Shown here one piece after another: positions 34,161 through 45,571 of a stretch of DNA of 64,000 nucleotides. The first letter of the stretch is position 1; every line of letters begins with the position of its first letter. Both the position numbers and the translations under genes were made by a program. Below the pieces are notes generated by a model. That model worked only from the letters and a program-made list of their open reading frames with translations, made no database searches and was not told the origin of the DNA. Origin of the DNA: Gnetum montanum (Eukaryota; Streptophyta; Gnetopsida; Gnetales; Gnetaceae); contig MNCI01020641.1 in assembly GCA_015680685.1 (NCBI GenBank), positions 45,446 to 109,445 of the forward strand. The letters are read 5' to 3'.

Positions 34161-35873
34161 GTATGCACTAGAAGAAAAAATACAAAGGTGTTTGTACATA
34201 GTAACCATAAAATAGGAGGGCACCTACTGGTTGATCGCTAATTCTGAGAGTAGCACACTTTGCATGGAACCGATTGAGAGCTTGACATGTGCATATGTTG
34301 TAGGCATGGATGAACTAGAGTGAGTTCATCACCAACTCTCTAATAATGTAAACGATGATACTTATTGGGAAGAGATGGAAATTCTTGAAATTTTCAAGCA
34401 AGAGCCCCTTGAATTGAAAATGCTACTGGTTGGAATGGAATATGTGTTTTTAAAAAATGGAAAGCTAGTCATAATCAATGTAGATCTTACTCTAGAATAG
34501 AAAAAGATGTTGAATGTGGTTGAAAAATTGTTAGCAACTTTTGCTTGGTCATATCCTAAAGTCACAGGGATTGATCCTAGGATATGCCAACACTGCATTT
34601 ACATTGATCTGGCCATGAAGCCAAAAAGATGGCCATAGAGGCGATTGAACCCTAAACTGAAGTAGATCACCAAGGAGGAACTTGAATAACTCCTCAAGGT
34701 GGAGTTCATTTATTCCATTATGGATAGTGAGTGGGTTAGTCCACTCATAATTATGCCAAAGAAAGGTGGCAAGTGGTGGGCTTGAATTAATTTTTAGTTG
34801 TTGAATGTGGCAACATTCAAGGATCATTTTTTGTTGCCATTTGTTGATTAGGTGCTAAACATAATATCTGGGCATTGCTACTAAAGTTTTCTAGATGATT
34901 ATAGTGACTATAACCAAATTCAAATTGCACTAGAGAACCAAGCGAAGACAACATTCATAAGTCCTTTGGGGACTTTTGCATATTGTAAGATGCCATTTGG
35001 TCTATGTAATGCCCTTGTTACATTCTAATGCCTGGTTCTAAGCATTTTTAAATAGAAAATCAGAAGTGGTGTGGAAGTCTTCATGGATGGATTCTCTACT
35101 TATGGAGCTACATTTGAGAAAGCCCTGGACCACCTTCAGTAAGTGCTAAAATGATCTGTTAAAACCAACTTTCGACTCAATTGGCAAAAGAGTCACCTGA
35201 TTGTCTAGGAAGGCATTGTATTAGGGCATAAAATATCACAAGTAGGAATTGAGATAGATCTTGAGGAAATAAGGGTCATCCAAGAAATAACTCACTAACT
35301 AGAAATTGTCAAAGATGCTCGATCATTCCTTGGACATACTAGCTACTACCGACAATTCATAGAAATTTCTCTAAGATCGCAAAACCATTGGTGGAGCTGA
35401 CAAAGAAAGATGCTCACTTTATCTAGACCACAGAATGTGAAAAAAAATGTCAATAACTAAAAGAGAAAATTTTAGAAACTCTAATTCTACAATCACCTGA
35501 CTAGTCTAGACCATTTCATGTCATGACCAATGCATCAAATTATGCCTTGGGAGCCATGTTTATGCAGATGGATGACAAGAAACATCCATACTACATCCAC
35601 TGCACTAGCTGAAGCATTATGGGTGCATAACAAAACTACACCACTACAGAAAAAGAATTGATGGAAGTGGTGTTTTCTCTAAAGAAGTTTAGGCATTATG
35701 TGTTTAAAATCAAGGTGTTTGTGCACACAGACCACAGTGCCATCTACTTCTTGGTGAATAAGCCAACGGTGAGCCCTCGTGTCATATGGTGGTTGGTGAT
35801 CTTGTAGGAATTCGATCTTACAATGGCAGACCAAAAGGGCATTGAGAATGTGGTTTGTTAATCACTTATCTTG
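34161..35873 (+). pseudogene. Element E reverse transcriptase and RNase H
   Basis: It aligns with D 25930-27540, with many stops and frameshifts. The catalytic RT box reads VFMDGFSTYG, the second Asp of the YxDD motif being Gly. The RNase H part shows YTTTEKELMEVVF. The frame runs to KGIENVV just before F's insertion point. Confidence 0.82.
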
Positions 35874-37072
35874 GTTATTGTTGGCGACTGTTTGGGATGC
35901 AACCTCCAACAAGTATCCCTGAATAGGATTTAGGTGCTTGTTGGTGTGTGGCAACACCAAGGCCTAAATACCTCCAAATAGACTTAGTAGTTAATGTGAG
36001 TATGTGTATGTGCTATTGTGAAAAATGAAACGATTGGGTTATGTGTAAAACTATAAATGACTTATCTTAAAGAGCTTCAGCCTACTTTGCAAAGTACTGT
36101 GAGTTGTTGAGAGTTCCTATTCTGTTCAATTGCCTAGTCTATGTGGTCCTTATAATACCTACTTATAACAAATAAAGTTTTGCAAAAACATTTGAGCACA
36201 ACTTTGCGAATCTACTTTTAATTTTTCCCAAAGAAAGAGATAGTTTCGCAAGAAAACTAGAAATAGAGCGAGATTCAATGGAAATAGAAAGAAGAGAAAA
36301 AAAAGTAGATTTGTGTAAAGATCTCAAATGTTTAAACAAGGTAAAATGATACGAGTAAACACTTCGCAATAAAGCTATCCCAAATTGAATAACTACGAAT
36401 TGTTTAAACTTCCAAGGCTCAAATAAGTAATTTCTTCAAGATAATCCTACTATGCTGCCAAAAACAATTGCTACGTAAACTATCACATACTAGACTCTAT
36501 TTTGGCTAGATAATGGATGTCAACAATTACATTCAACAGATCTTTCAAAAGACTTGATAATTTATGATTGAAATACCATGAAGATTCACTTTAAAGGTAA
36601 AAGAAGCTATTCTGGTCCTATCAAAATACCAAAGATTTTCTGAACCCTCTTGACTATTGAATCGTTCAATGGCTTGACTACATGCAGAGGCTCTCTTACA
36701 ACAATCTCAATAGTGGTTCTTATACATTACACAATAATAAAATTCACTACTAAAATGCTCTTAAGGCTTTCAAACACAAGTTCATCTATGGCAAAATTTT
36801 AATAGAAATTTTCTATCATGCAACAAGAACAATAAGAGCAATCTAAAAATCCCAAAATTACTTGCCAAGCATGATACTATTTAAACCACTAGCTAAAAAA
36901 TTTAAATAGAATACAAATAAGCATAACTCACAGGACTATGACAAAGAGGCTGAAATGTTGTCTTTAACAAGTCATCTTATAAGCAATCTTTCACAATGTC
37001 TTCTTTACAAATGCTCTTCCCCCCAGCCACCAAGACCCCCCTGTCAGACCCCCTTCTTCTAACCCTTGAAGC

Positions 37073-37081
37073 CTTTTTATA
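37073..37081 (-). promoter_or_regulatory. TATA box of element F LTR
   Basis: TATAAAAAG on the minus strand; the equivalent in the 5' LTR is 46767-46775. It is the best core-promoter candidate in the LTR and lies downstream of the captured bHLH sequence. Confidence 0.6.
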
Positions 37082-37609
37082 GGGTCTCATAGGTAGTTAG
37101 ATATTACAAAATATCTTGGGTAACTTCTTTCCCAAGTAAGGAAGTTATAACTTGCCCAACAAGTTAGGAGATATTACTTGCCCAACAAGTTAGGAAGTTA
37201 TAACTTATACATGAAGTTAGGAGAAAATCATGCTAACATTGGCATGTGTCTTTACAAATATTTCTTTCATAAGAAGTCACAACCTATATAATAATTTTAG
37301 GAAATAAAGCCAAGATCTCTATCTTGTTTAATCCATTTAACCTTAGTCCAAGATCAAGTTTCTCAAACACCATGATGGCCATTGCAATAAGCGCTGCATA
37401 CAATTGTCATTTTATTTTTGTTGCATGTGAAAAAATATGTTAAAATTATTTTTAGCCACCAAACTATATGAAATTGGAACTTTATTTTGTTACTTCAATT
37501 TCACGCGTTCAGGTTTTGTTCTTGCTTTCAGCGATGACAGTTTTCTTCAGAATAAGCCATAACCACGATTCATTGGCTAAATAATCTCCCGGTTGGTTTG
37601 ATACTGAAC

Positions 37610-38812
37610 TCAGATATTAAGTCCCTGCAATCGATTTCCTGGCCACGTCCACGATCCTCCGTATCTGCCGTAGAAGAAATGTCGTTCTACTGATTCAGTT
37701 GTGCACCTGTTTTGCTGTGTCTTCATGTCTCTGTAGCCGCACTTGATGGATTGGTAATGATGATGACGGACACGTTGGCGTCGGGTGCTGCTGTGTTTGC
37801 AATTTATGTTTATGCTGGAAATGTCTATTGCCAATGAAATGGGCATCAGACATAATCCTTTTTCCTGTAGGTACTGCATTGCTGATCCCATGTCTTCTTC
37901 CATCAGCTTGGCTACCTGCTTCTCAGTCAATGACAGACCATCAGAGCATGAGTTCTAGCTACTGTTGCTTCTAGCATTTGCCCCCTCTGAAGGCATATCA
38001 GCCACAAGTGGAGCTATTACTCCTGCACCCCCCAGTCTACTCATGCTTAAAACCTTGACTTGAAGTTGCAGAAACTTCACGTATTCTATGATTTTGTCCA
38101 GCATAGAGGCTTTATCCGTCTTGTTGGAATTTGGAACCAAATCTTGTAGGGCTTTCATTCGTCAGCAATCCTCTCCCTCTACAACCTTTTTGTGATGCTG
38201 CGTGGATTAGTGGCTTGACCACGGCGTGCTCTGACTCTGGGATGCACTGATGGTGTAGCACCAGCTATTAGAGGAGGAGATGGGTTCAGATGTTGAGGCT
38301 GTGGCATGCCTCCGTATGCTTGCACTTGAACCTTCTGTCTAACAGTGTTTCTGTTTTATAGTTTCTGCAGTATTTCTCTCAACCCCCTATTCTTTTCCTT
38401 AACGCACGAGATTCAACTTAAAATTTTAAGTCCCTTAAAATTTTTAAGTACCTGGAAATGGTGAAAATAGACCTCCAAGGTTCGGATCTTGGGAATTATT
38501 TGCCATAATCTCCTCATGGGGACGGGCGTTGTTGATGTTGCCTGGTTTGCCTTGTCCAAGGCTCAGAGGTAAGGAATGAGGTGCACTAACAATTGTTCCG
38601 TTCAATTGATGATGCCTTAGCCTAGCAGCCAGCATAGTTGGATCCTTGTAAGCAAACTGAAGATTTCCAACATTATCAGCTTCTTGTTGTTGAGGAAGCA
38701 GGGGCATAGTGAAAAGCTTCTGTTGACTGTTGACATTCGTCTTCTGCGGCTGCGAGGAGGCGTTAAAATCCCATGGCTGCATCATAAACATCTGCTCCAT
38801 GAAATCCTCCAT
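37610..38812 (-). pseudogene. Captured bHLH transcription factor gene (subgroup XI, UNE12/LRL-like), in F 3' LTR
   Basis: Exon 1 begins ATG at 38812 (MEDFMEQMFMMQPWDFN) and runs to about 38452, ending at a splice-donor-like CAG/GTACTT. About 110 bp later the frame resumes (QVQAYGGMPQPQHLN). It then goes without interruption through RVRARRGQAT, the helix-loop-helix ([20 protein letters not shown], then [20 protein letters not shown]) and the signature [17 protein letters not shown] ... [11 protein letters not shown]. These motifs are diagnostic of plant subgroup XI bHLH proteins (bHLH66/69/82, UNE12). A TAG in the basic region, a TGA just before MKALQ and a TAG after RSNSS make it non-functional. 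It normally would bind DNA as a dimer; here it is element cargo. Confidence 0.9.
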
Positions 38813-39373
38813 ACTGGATTGAATATGGTAATTATAATGCAGAGTATATACAAAGTGTTTGACAAATTGCCTTTTTCCAGTGTCTCTACTTTTGCCGTTA
38901 AAAAAAATTCAATAAACATTACTGTGACATCCAATTCTCAATTCTTGTATATATTGTTAACTGCATTTTAACTCTTATTCTTTTTCTCTCTTCTTTTTTT
39001 TGTTCTGCACTTCATATACAGGGCACATGAACAAATAGCTTCATGAAGACTACTAAAATTTCCAATGACTAGTTTATTATCAATTGTAGTTTCTTGGATT
39101 CTTCATTTCTTTCTCCTGCAAATTTAGATGCTATTTCTCTTTATCTACAAACTAAAATTTATAGCCTTTTCTCCAATCTTTCAGCATCTAAAATTGCTTT
39201 ACAATAGATATTTAAGAGCTCCCTTATAAATTTAGTAAGAAAACATAGTTAATAGTTTGTAGAATTCTTGCCACTTCTCCAACTATGAATAAGAGAGTAC
39301 TGAAAACTACAAAAACCTTTAATCAATTTTATCATGCCAACCTGTTTCATGAAATGGCCAAAATGTGCCAACA

Positions 39374-39387
39374 TTTCTGCCTCCTTT
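39374..39387 (-). other. Element F polypurine tract
   Basis: AAAGGAGGCAGAAA on the minus strand ends exactly at the TGTTGGC start of the 3' LTR. This fixes the LTR boundary beyond the bHLH sequence. Confidence 0.85.
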
Positions 39388-39649
39388 AAAAAGCTTAAAG
39401 AAATTTATGCAAGCCCCATTTTAAAACTGAACTATACTTGAAGCTTTTATTGAATTTTTTACAGTTGAAAAGATAAATATTTTTTGAGGAAAATTCCCAT
39501 CAAACATAAGGTTTGGTGGTATAAAAACCTCATTCCTAACAAAACAAACAAACTGCACACTATCAAGTCTTTTATTCATGGACTATTCTTGAGATGGGAA
39601 GAGAATGGTGAGGGTTACTCTGGTAGGAATCCTCATATCTCTAACCTTC

Positions 39650-40092
39650 TCATAAGCAAGCTCGGGAAGTGATGAATGCTATTATATTATTTTCTAGCTT
39701 GCCGGAGCTTTCAACTTGATCCTCTTGAGCTTTTTCTTCAGCAATCCTCTCATCTTCTTTCTCAAATGAATTCTTATTCTCTTCCCAATTAGGTCCTTCT
39801 TCTTCTTCTTGGGACACAAAGGCTTCTTCCCATGAATCTTCATTGATTAGTTCTTTCTCCCTTTCCTCTTTTTGGGTGCAATTTTGATACTGTCCCCAAA
39901 CATTTGATTCTATTTCTAAACCTCTTGTGAGGGATGAGAATTCATCAGCCAACTAAGCCATGAAAGGACATTCTTTAGGTACTCCACGTGCTCTAGCTTT
40001 CAAGTAAGCCTTTAACACATGTTCTAGGCAACATCCCATCACATAAGGAATGAAAGGCTTCCTCATTATTCTCCCAAAATCCATCTTCTTTT
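39650..40092 (-). pseudogene. Element F small acidic ORF between integrase and PPT
   Basis: An open stretch of about 100 codons in sense orientation: LADEFSSLTRGLEIESNVW, then a Glu-rich part (EEEEGPNWEENK ... KEDERIAEEKAQED). Upstream of a TAG at about 39953 the frame continues for some 40 codons (HVLKAYLKARARGVPKECPF). It resembles no gag-pol domain I know. It could be an element-specific accessory ORF or another captured fragment. Confidence 0.4.
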
Positions 40093-40654
40093 TCAAATTA
40101 GCTCTCTTCTCACTTTCTATACTCAACTTGAAATGGAAAATGAGGAAATCCTAGGCAACCCAATCCTCTTTTTATAGTAGCTAGAAATTTAAAATTCCCT
40201 CGAAGAGTCTTCAATCAATTTTTCCTCTTTTTGCACATTCTAACCACTTGTCAAAATCTTCACTTGATTGAAACAACTTCCCACAACTTCTCACTAAGTG
40301 GTTGATTAATCACCTCTTCCACTTGTCACACTTATAGGAATTATATTATTAAACTATTTTCTAATTTAAATAAATTTATCATAAATATATTTATTATTAT
40401 AATATACTATCTACTTATCTAACTATATACCAATAGCATAATTAAACATAATAATTATACTGCTAGTAATATTATATCTAATAGTATATACATATATATT
40501 ACTTTGTGTAAGGATATCTTCAAGCTGTATGCAATTGTCCAAAATAATGTTTTATACGTAAAACATTATATGGAAATTGCAATTCCATGCCATCCAAAGT
40601 TGATAATTTGTAAGTATCCCTTGACAATTGCTTTGTAATTTGAAATGGACCAAT

Positions 40655-42841
40655 CTACGTCGGTGTAAACTTATTCAGTTTCTTCATATTCCATAATAGG
40701 ACAAGGTCCCCTATTTTGAAAGTTCTTTTCAGAACTTTCCTATCAAACCATCTTTTAACTTGAGAAGTATTCTGTAACAAATTATCCCTTGCTTTATCTA
40801 CTTCATCTTCTCTTTTAATAAGTAAAGTCATGAAACTTCTATCTTTATCAGTTTTTTCACTATATCTTTGTACAAATTCAGAAGCTAAGCTTACAATCTT
40901 ATTTGTAATTCTTGCTGGCAAACCATAAACTAAGTTATACGGTGATGTCCCAATAGCTCTCTTGAATCTAATTCGATTTGACCATAACACGGATTGTAGA
41001 TAATTGATCCAATTTCCTAGATTCCCATCCATCGATTTCTTGATATAAGTGATAAGCTTTTTATTGGTGAATTCTGCCAAGCCATTTCCTTGAGGATAAT
41101 AGTTTGATGAGGAAAATAAGAAAATAGATTTTTCTGATGCCCACTTGATAAACTCTTCAGATTTGAAGGTGGGTCCATTGTCTGACACTAACACTTTGGG
41201 TAGACCAAATCTACTTAGAATTTGATCTTCCAGAAACTTAATCACATCTGATGCTGAACTTCCTCTTAGAGCCTTTACTTCAGACCATTTAGTGAAATAA
41301 TTAGTAGCCGTGAGAATAAACTTTTGTCCAGCTCTTGAAGGAGTAATTGTACCAATAAAATCCAAACCCCATTGCTGAAATGGTCTATCTGCAACTACTG
41401 GCGTTAAAGGGTCTCTAGTCTTTTTAATTTTGGGCACATGAATTTGACATTTATAGCATTTTTGAATCTTTGAACTAATGTCTTGATAGATGGAAGGCCA
41501 GTAATATCGATATCGAAGTATATGTTGCATAGTCGACTTAGGGGATTCATAAAATAAATTCAAATGATCATGAAATTGTTCCAAAATGAAACTAATTTGA
41601 TCATTATGAACACATTCCAATAAAACCCCTCGAAAATCCTTTCGATATAATATACCATCTTTAACAACAAATCTTCGTGCTCTTTTGAAGAAAGCTCTCT
41701 TTTGACTTGCAGTTAAATTATTTGGGATTTTCCTTGTACTAAGAAATTTGAGAATATCATCATACCAATTCTCTTCATGGGTGTCAAGTGTATAAACTTC
41801 ACTTTCTCTAGTCATTAACTTGGCTAGTCCCATTCCCTTAATTGTCTTGCATATTTCCAATGAAAATCTGAAACTTTGCAACTTAATAAGCCATTTTCCT
41901 CTTTTCAATCCAATCTCATTTTGGGATAGGAATCGCTTGACTGCAGGTTCAATTAGCATAATGTGAACTAATGAACTCTCCAAATAATATTTAAAATGCT
42001 GAAGTGCCTTGATGACTGCGAAAGCTTGTTTCTCTAAGTCTGAATAATTTAACTCTGAACCTTTCAACTGATACCCAAAAAATCCAATTGGTTCATCTTG
42101 ACCTTCGTTATCCTTTTGTGTTAGAATGGCAGCAATAGAATCATTTGAAGCAAATGAGTATAACCAAAAATCTTCTTTAAGTCTAGGCTTTACCAAATAT
42201 GGAGCCTCTTGTATAGCCTTTTTAATTTCTGATAAAGCTCTCTCTGATTCTGGTGTTTTCTTTACTTGGACGTCCTTTTTTAGCATATGCATGAAAGGCT
42301 TGGTAATTTCAGTAAACTCAAGGATGAACTTTTTCACAAAGTTTATCTTCCCAAAGATAGATCTAAGAGATTTCTTACTTGTGGGATGCTCAATATTCTG
42401 TACTGCTTGGATTCGGGAATTTTCTATTGCAATTCCTTCTTGACATATCACATGGCCTAATAAACTTCTAGATTTAACCCCGAAGATACACTTCTTAGGA
42501 TTTAATGAAATACCAAACTCATGACATTTGTCAAAAATTTGTTGGAGATGATTAATATGATCTTTTGATTTTTGAGAAGATTGTAATATCATCCAAATAA
42601 ACCACCACAAATTTGCCTAATAAATCCTTAAATGCTAAATCCATTTCTCTTTGGAAAGTAGCTTCAACATTTGACAATCCAAATGGCATTCTTTGGTAAG
42701 TGAAAGTTCACCATTTGGTGATAAATGCTGTTTTGTATCTATCATTCTTATCTACCATGATTTGATTATAACCTAAGAAACCATCTAAGAAAGAATATAC
42801 TTGACAACCTAAGACTTTAATCAACATCTCATCAATTGTTG
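40655..42841 (-). pseudogene. Element F pol: RT (part), RNase H, integrase
   Basis: From the gap edge leftwards: RT ([25 protein letters not shown], catalytic [26 protein letters not shown]), then RNase H (FWLYSFASNDSIAAILTQKD; ELNYSDLEKQAFAVIKAL). Integrase follows with an H2C2 region (HDHLN ... CYKCQ) and a complete DDE set (WGLDFIGTITP, VSDNGPTF, YYPQGNGLAEFTNKK). A 651-codon frame (40655-42610) is open; there is a TGA in RT (after FITKW) and a frameshift near YLDD. It is far better preserved than the pol of D or E, so F is younger. The 3' limit of the frame is about 40655. Confidence 0.88.
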
Positions 42842-43697
42842 NNNNNNNNNNNNNNNNNNNNNNNNNNNNNNNNNNNNNNNNNNNNNNNNNNNNNNNNNNN
42901 NNNNNNNNNNNNNNNNNNNNNNNNNNNNNNNNNNNNNNNNNNNNNNNNNNNNNNNNNNNNNNNNNNNNNNNNNNNNNNNNNNNNNNNNNNNNNNNNNNNN
43001 NNNNNNNNNNNNNNNNNNNNNNNNNNNNNNNNNNNNNNNNNNNNNNNNNNNNNNNNNNNNNNNNNNNNNNNNNNNNNNNNNNNNNNNNNNNNNNNNNNNN
43101 NNNNNNNNNNNNNNNNNNNNNNNNNNNNNNNNNNNNNNNNNNNNNNNNNNNNNNNNNNNNNNNNNNNNNNNNNNNNNNNNNNNNNNNNNNNNNNNNNNNN
43201 NNNNNNNNNNNNNNNNNNNNNNNNNNNNNNNNNNNNNNNNNNNNNNNNNNNNNNNNNNNNNNNNNNNNNNNNNNNNNNNNNNNNNNNNNNNNNNNNNNNN
43301 NNNNNNNNNNNNNNNNNNNNNNNNNNNNNNNNNNNNNNNNNNNNNNNNNNNNNNNNNNNNNNNNNNNNNNNNNNNNNNNNNNNNNNNNNNNNNNNNNNNN
43401 NNNNNNNNNNNNNNNNNNNNNNNNNNNNNNNNNNNNNNNNNNNNNNNNNNNNNNNNNNNNNNNNNNNNNNNNNNNNNNNNNNNNNNNNNNNNNNNNNNNN
43501 NNNNNNNNNNNNNNNNNNNNNNNNNNNNNNNNNNNNNNNNNNNNNNNNNNNNNNNNNNNNNNNNNNNNNNNNNNNNNNNNNNNNNNNNNNNNNNNNNNNN
43601 NNNNNNNNNNNNNNNNNNNNNNNNNNNNNNNNNNNNNNNNNNNNNNNNNNNNNNNNNNNNNNNNNNNNNNNNNNNNNNNNNNNNNNNNNNNNNNNNN
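42842..43697. other. Assembly gap (N run) inside element F
   Basis: 856 Ns, lying between the protease and the surviving RT motifs of F. The missing part should hold the end of protease and the first RT blocks. No statement is possible about its content or true length. Confidence 0.99.
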
Positions 43698-44080
43698 AGA
43701 ACATTTGGTAATTGACCCACAATCTTCACTCTACTTTTATCCACTTGAACAATCTTTTTATTTGATTTTTCAGGAATCAAACCAAGTTTCTTACATATAG
43801 ACAGTGGCATTATAGTAGACGTAGTTCCAGAATCAATCAAACAATTGTGTAAGTATTTATCCTTTAATTTCATTGTCAAAAGAAAAGGAGGAGCTTCCTT
43901 ATCATACGAGGTCTTTAATTTCTCATCATTATTAGACACATAACTTAACTCTAATTTTTTAATTCTCCTTTTACCTTTAATGAACTCTAAAGCCTTTCTT
44001 TGCTGATCTCCTATTTGAAGTAACTGATAAAAGCTAATATTGGCCTTGACATGTTTAAGGTCTTCAATCAAATCATACAC
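43698..44080 (-). pseudogene. Element F aspartic protease (cut by gap)
   Basis: A retropepsin domain with the catalytic motif CLIDSGTTSTIMPLS, preceded by APPFLLTMKLKDKYLHN. It runs into the N gap. A frame change separates it from the gag frame upstream. Confidence 0.8.
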
Positions 44081-45446
44081 TCAATCTCCAATAAATCTTG
44101 GTTTCTTTATCCATTTATTAAAAGACTGATTTGGAGTGCTTTGCTCTACTTGATTGTCTTTACCTTTATTCTTATCTTTTCTATTTGGCTCAAAAGCTTT
44201 TCTATTTATTCTTATCCTCATTATTATTACATTCTTCATTTGAAGACATATCTTCTTCAGAACTTGATAGAGAAGAAGTATCGCTAGATCCATTGCTAGA
44301 AGATTTACTTGCATAATGGACACTAGATAACTCATTATTAGATTCAATATCAAGAAAGTTGAACATAATTAGGTCACTTTCATCTTCATCTTCTGCTAAC
44401 TTAGTGTCTTGATGTTTATGCTTTCTATTTTTCCTTTCTTCCTTGATATTAACTCTTGCCAAGGCTTTTTCAAGCTTCACTAGTTTGTTAGACATATCTC
44501 TCATTAATTGTCCTTTTTCAGATTCTACTTTTTCATGTTCTTGCTCTATCTTAACATGAGATGGACCTGGTAAAGCTTTAAATTGAGCAAAATCTTACAT
44601 AGGAATCATAACTCTTTCTTCTCTTTTTTGGATAGCAATATTTTCTTCAGGATTCAAGTTCAACTGTTTTTCTAACTGTATAGCTTCACTAAAGTAGTCA
44701 TTTAGTGTAGTTAAGTTTGGAGTTCTCCTTAACCAAATTGAAATGTTGGGGTTGACAGCCTTAAGCTAAGTTTCTTTAAGCATTTCTTCTGATGGCCTAT
44801 ATTGTCTTTGAAAGAGTCCACAAATTTATTGAAACTTGATGTTAAAATCTCTAATTGACTCTTTAACTCCCTGTTTAGCTTATACTAGCCCACAGTGTAG
44901 TTGTTGTTGATCAAATTGATTACCAAATTGGGCTAAGAAAAGATTCTTCATGTCATCCCAACTTGTAATACTATTACTTGGTAAGTTTGAATACCAAATC
45001 TGAGCCATATCCTTTAAATTTGATACAAACAACCTACAAGCTTGATCTTGATGTTGAATATTTGCATGAGCTAAAGCTAACTCAAACATGTGAATATATT
45101 CTTCAGCTAAATAAGCTTTTCCAGGAATGAAAGGCTCAGGCAAATATTTGTAAACTACCTTAGGAATATCATTGTAATTTTGAAATCCTAATGGTGTAAC
45201 TCTTTGCCAAGGATTTGCCATTCTATTCCTTTGGATAGTTGAACTCTTAGACTTTCTAGATCTTCTCTTATAAATTGATAAACCAGATATAATGGGTGAT
45301 CTTCTTGATCTTCTAGTTTTCACTCCACTACTTGTTCCCAATTCAAAAACTTTCTTTTGTTCTTCTTCTAATGAAGAATCAGTCTTAGAATCAAGAATAT
45401 CTTTTGAAATTTTTAAATTTTCCAAACTATCAATCTTCTTGGTCAT
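44081..45446 (-). pseudogene. Element F gag
   Basis: Starts ATG at 45446 (MTKKIDSLENLKI). A 188-codon open part includes a retrotransposon gag core (AYLAEEYIHMFELALAHANI; RLFVSNLKDMAQIWYSNLP; WDDMKNLFLAQFG). After a TAG it continues with several stops into a Ser/Glu-rich acidic stretch (44202-44504, SSDTSSLSSSEEDMSSNEE). No zinc knuckle was found. Confidence 0.8.
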
Positions 45447-45545
45447 GAACTGAAAATAATATTTAATTTCTTAAGCTTTTATAGTAACAAAGAATGGTTG
45501 ATGTGCTAAAATTATAAGGCTTATGAACTTAGAGTCTAAATTTTT

Positions 45546-45564
45546 GGCCCTCCTTCTAGCGCCA
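45546..45564 (-). other. Element F primer binding site
   Basis: TGGCGCTAGAAGGAGGGCC on the minus strand lies seven bases inside the 5' LTR end. It differs from the tRNA-Asp site of D, B and G; I did not identify the priming tRNA. Confidence 0.6.
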
Positions 45565-45571
45565 AAAGAAC

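Larger units (their letters stand above)
35879..39373 (-). repeat. Element F 3' LTR (left), 3.5 kb, with bHLH gene inside U3
   Basis: A 3,495-bp LTR with termini TGTTGGC/GCCAACA. Its minus-strand start at 39373 directly abuts a PPT, which proves the boundary. The TATA box (37073-37081) puts U3 at 39373 to about 37050. The bHLH pseudogene (38812 to about 37610) lies wholly inside U3 in sense orientation. The segment 37847-38650 is missing from the other LTR. Confidence 0.92.

Noticed and set aside
37610-38812. A functional host bHLH gene with a nearby tandem copy
   Set aside because: Stops interrupt the basic region and adjoining frame, and both copies lie inside LTRs delimited by PPT, PBS, termini and TSDs.
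42836-43711. Long open frames across the N run on both strands
   Set aside because: They consist of unknown residues only.
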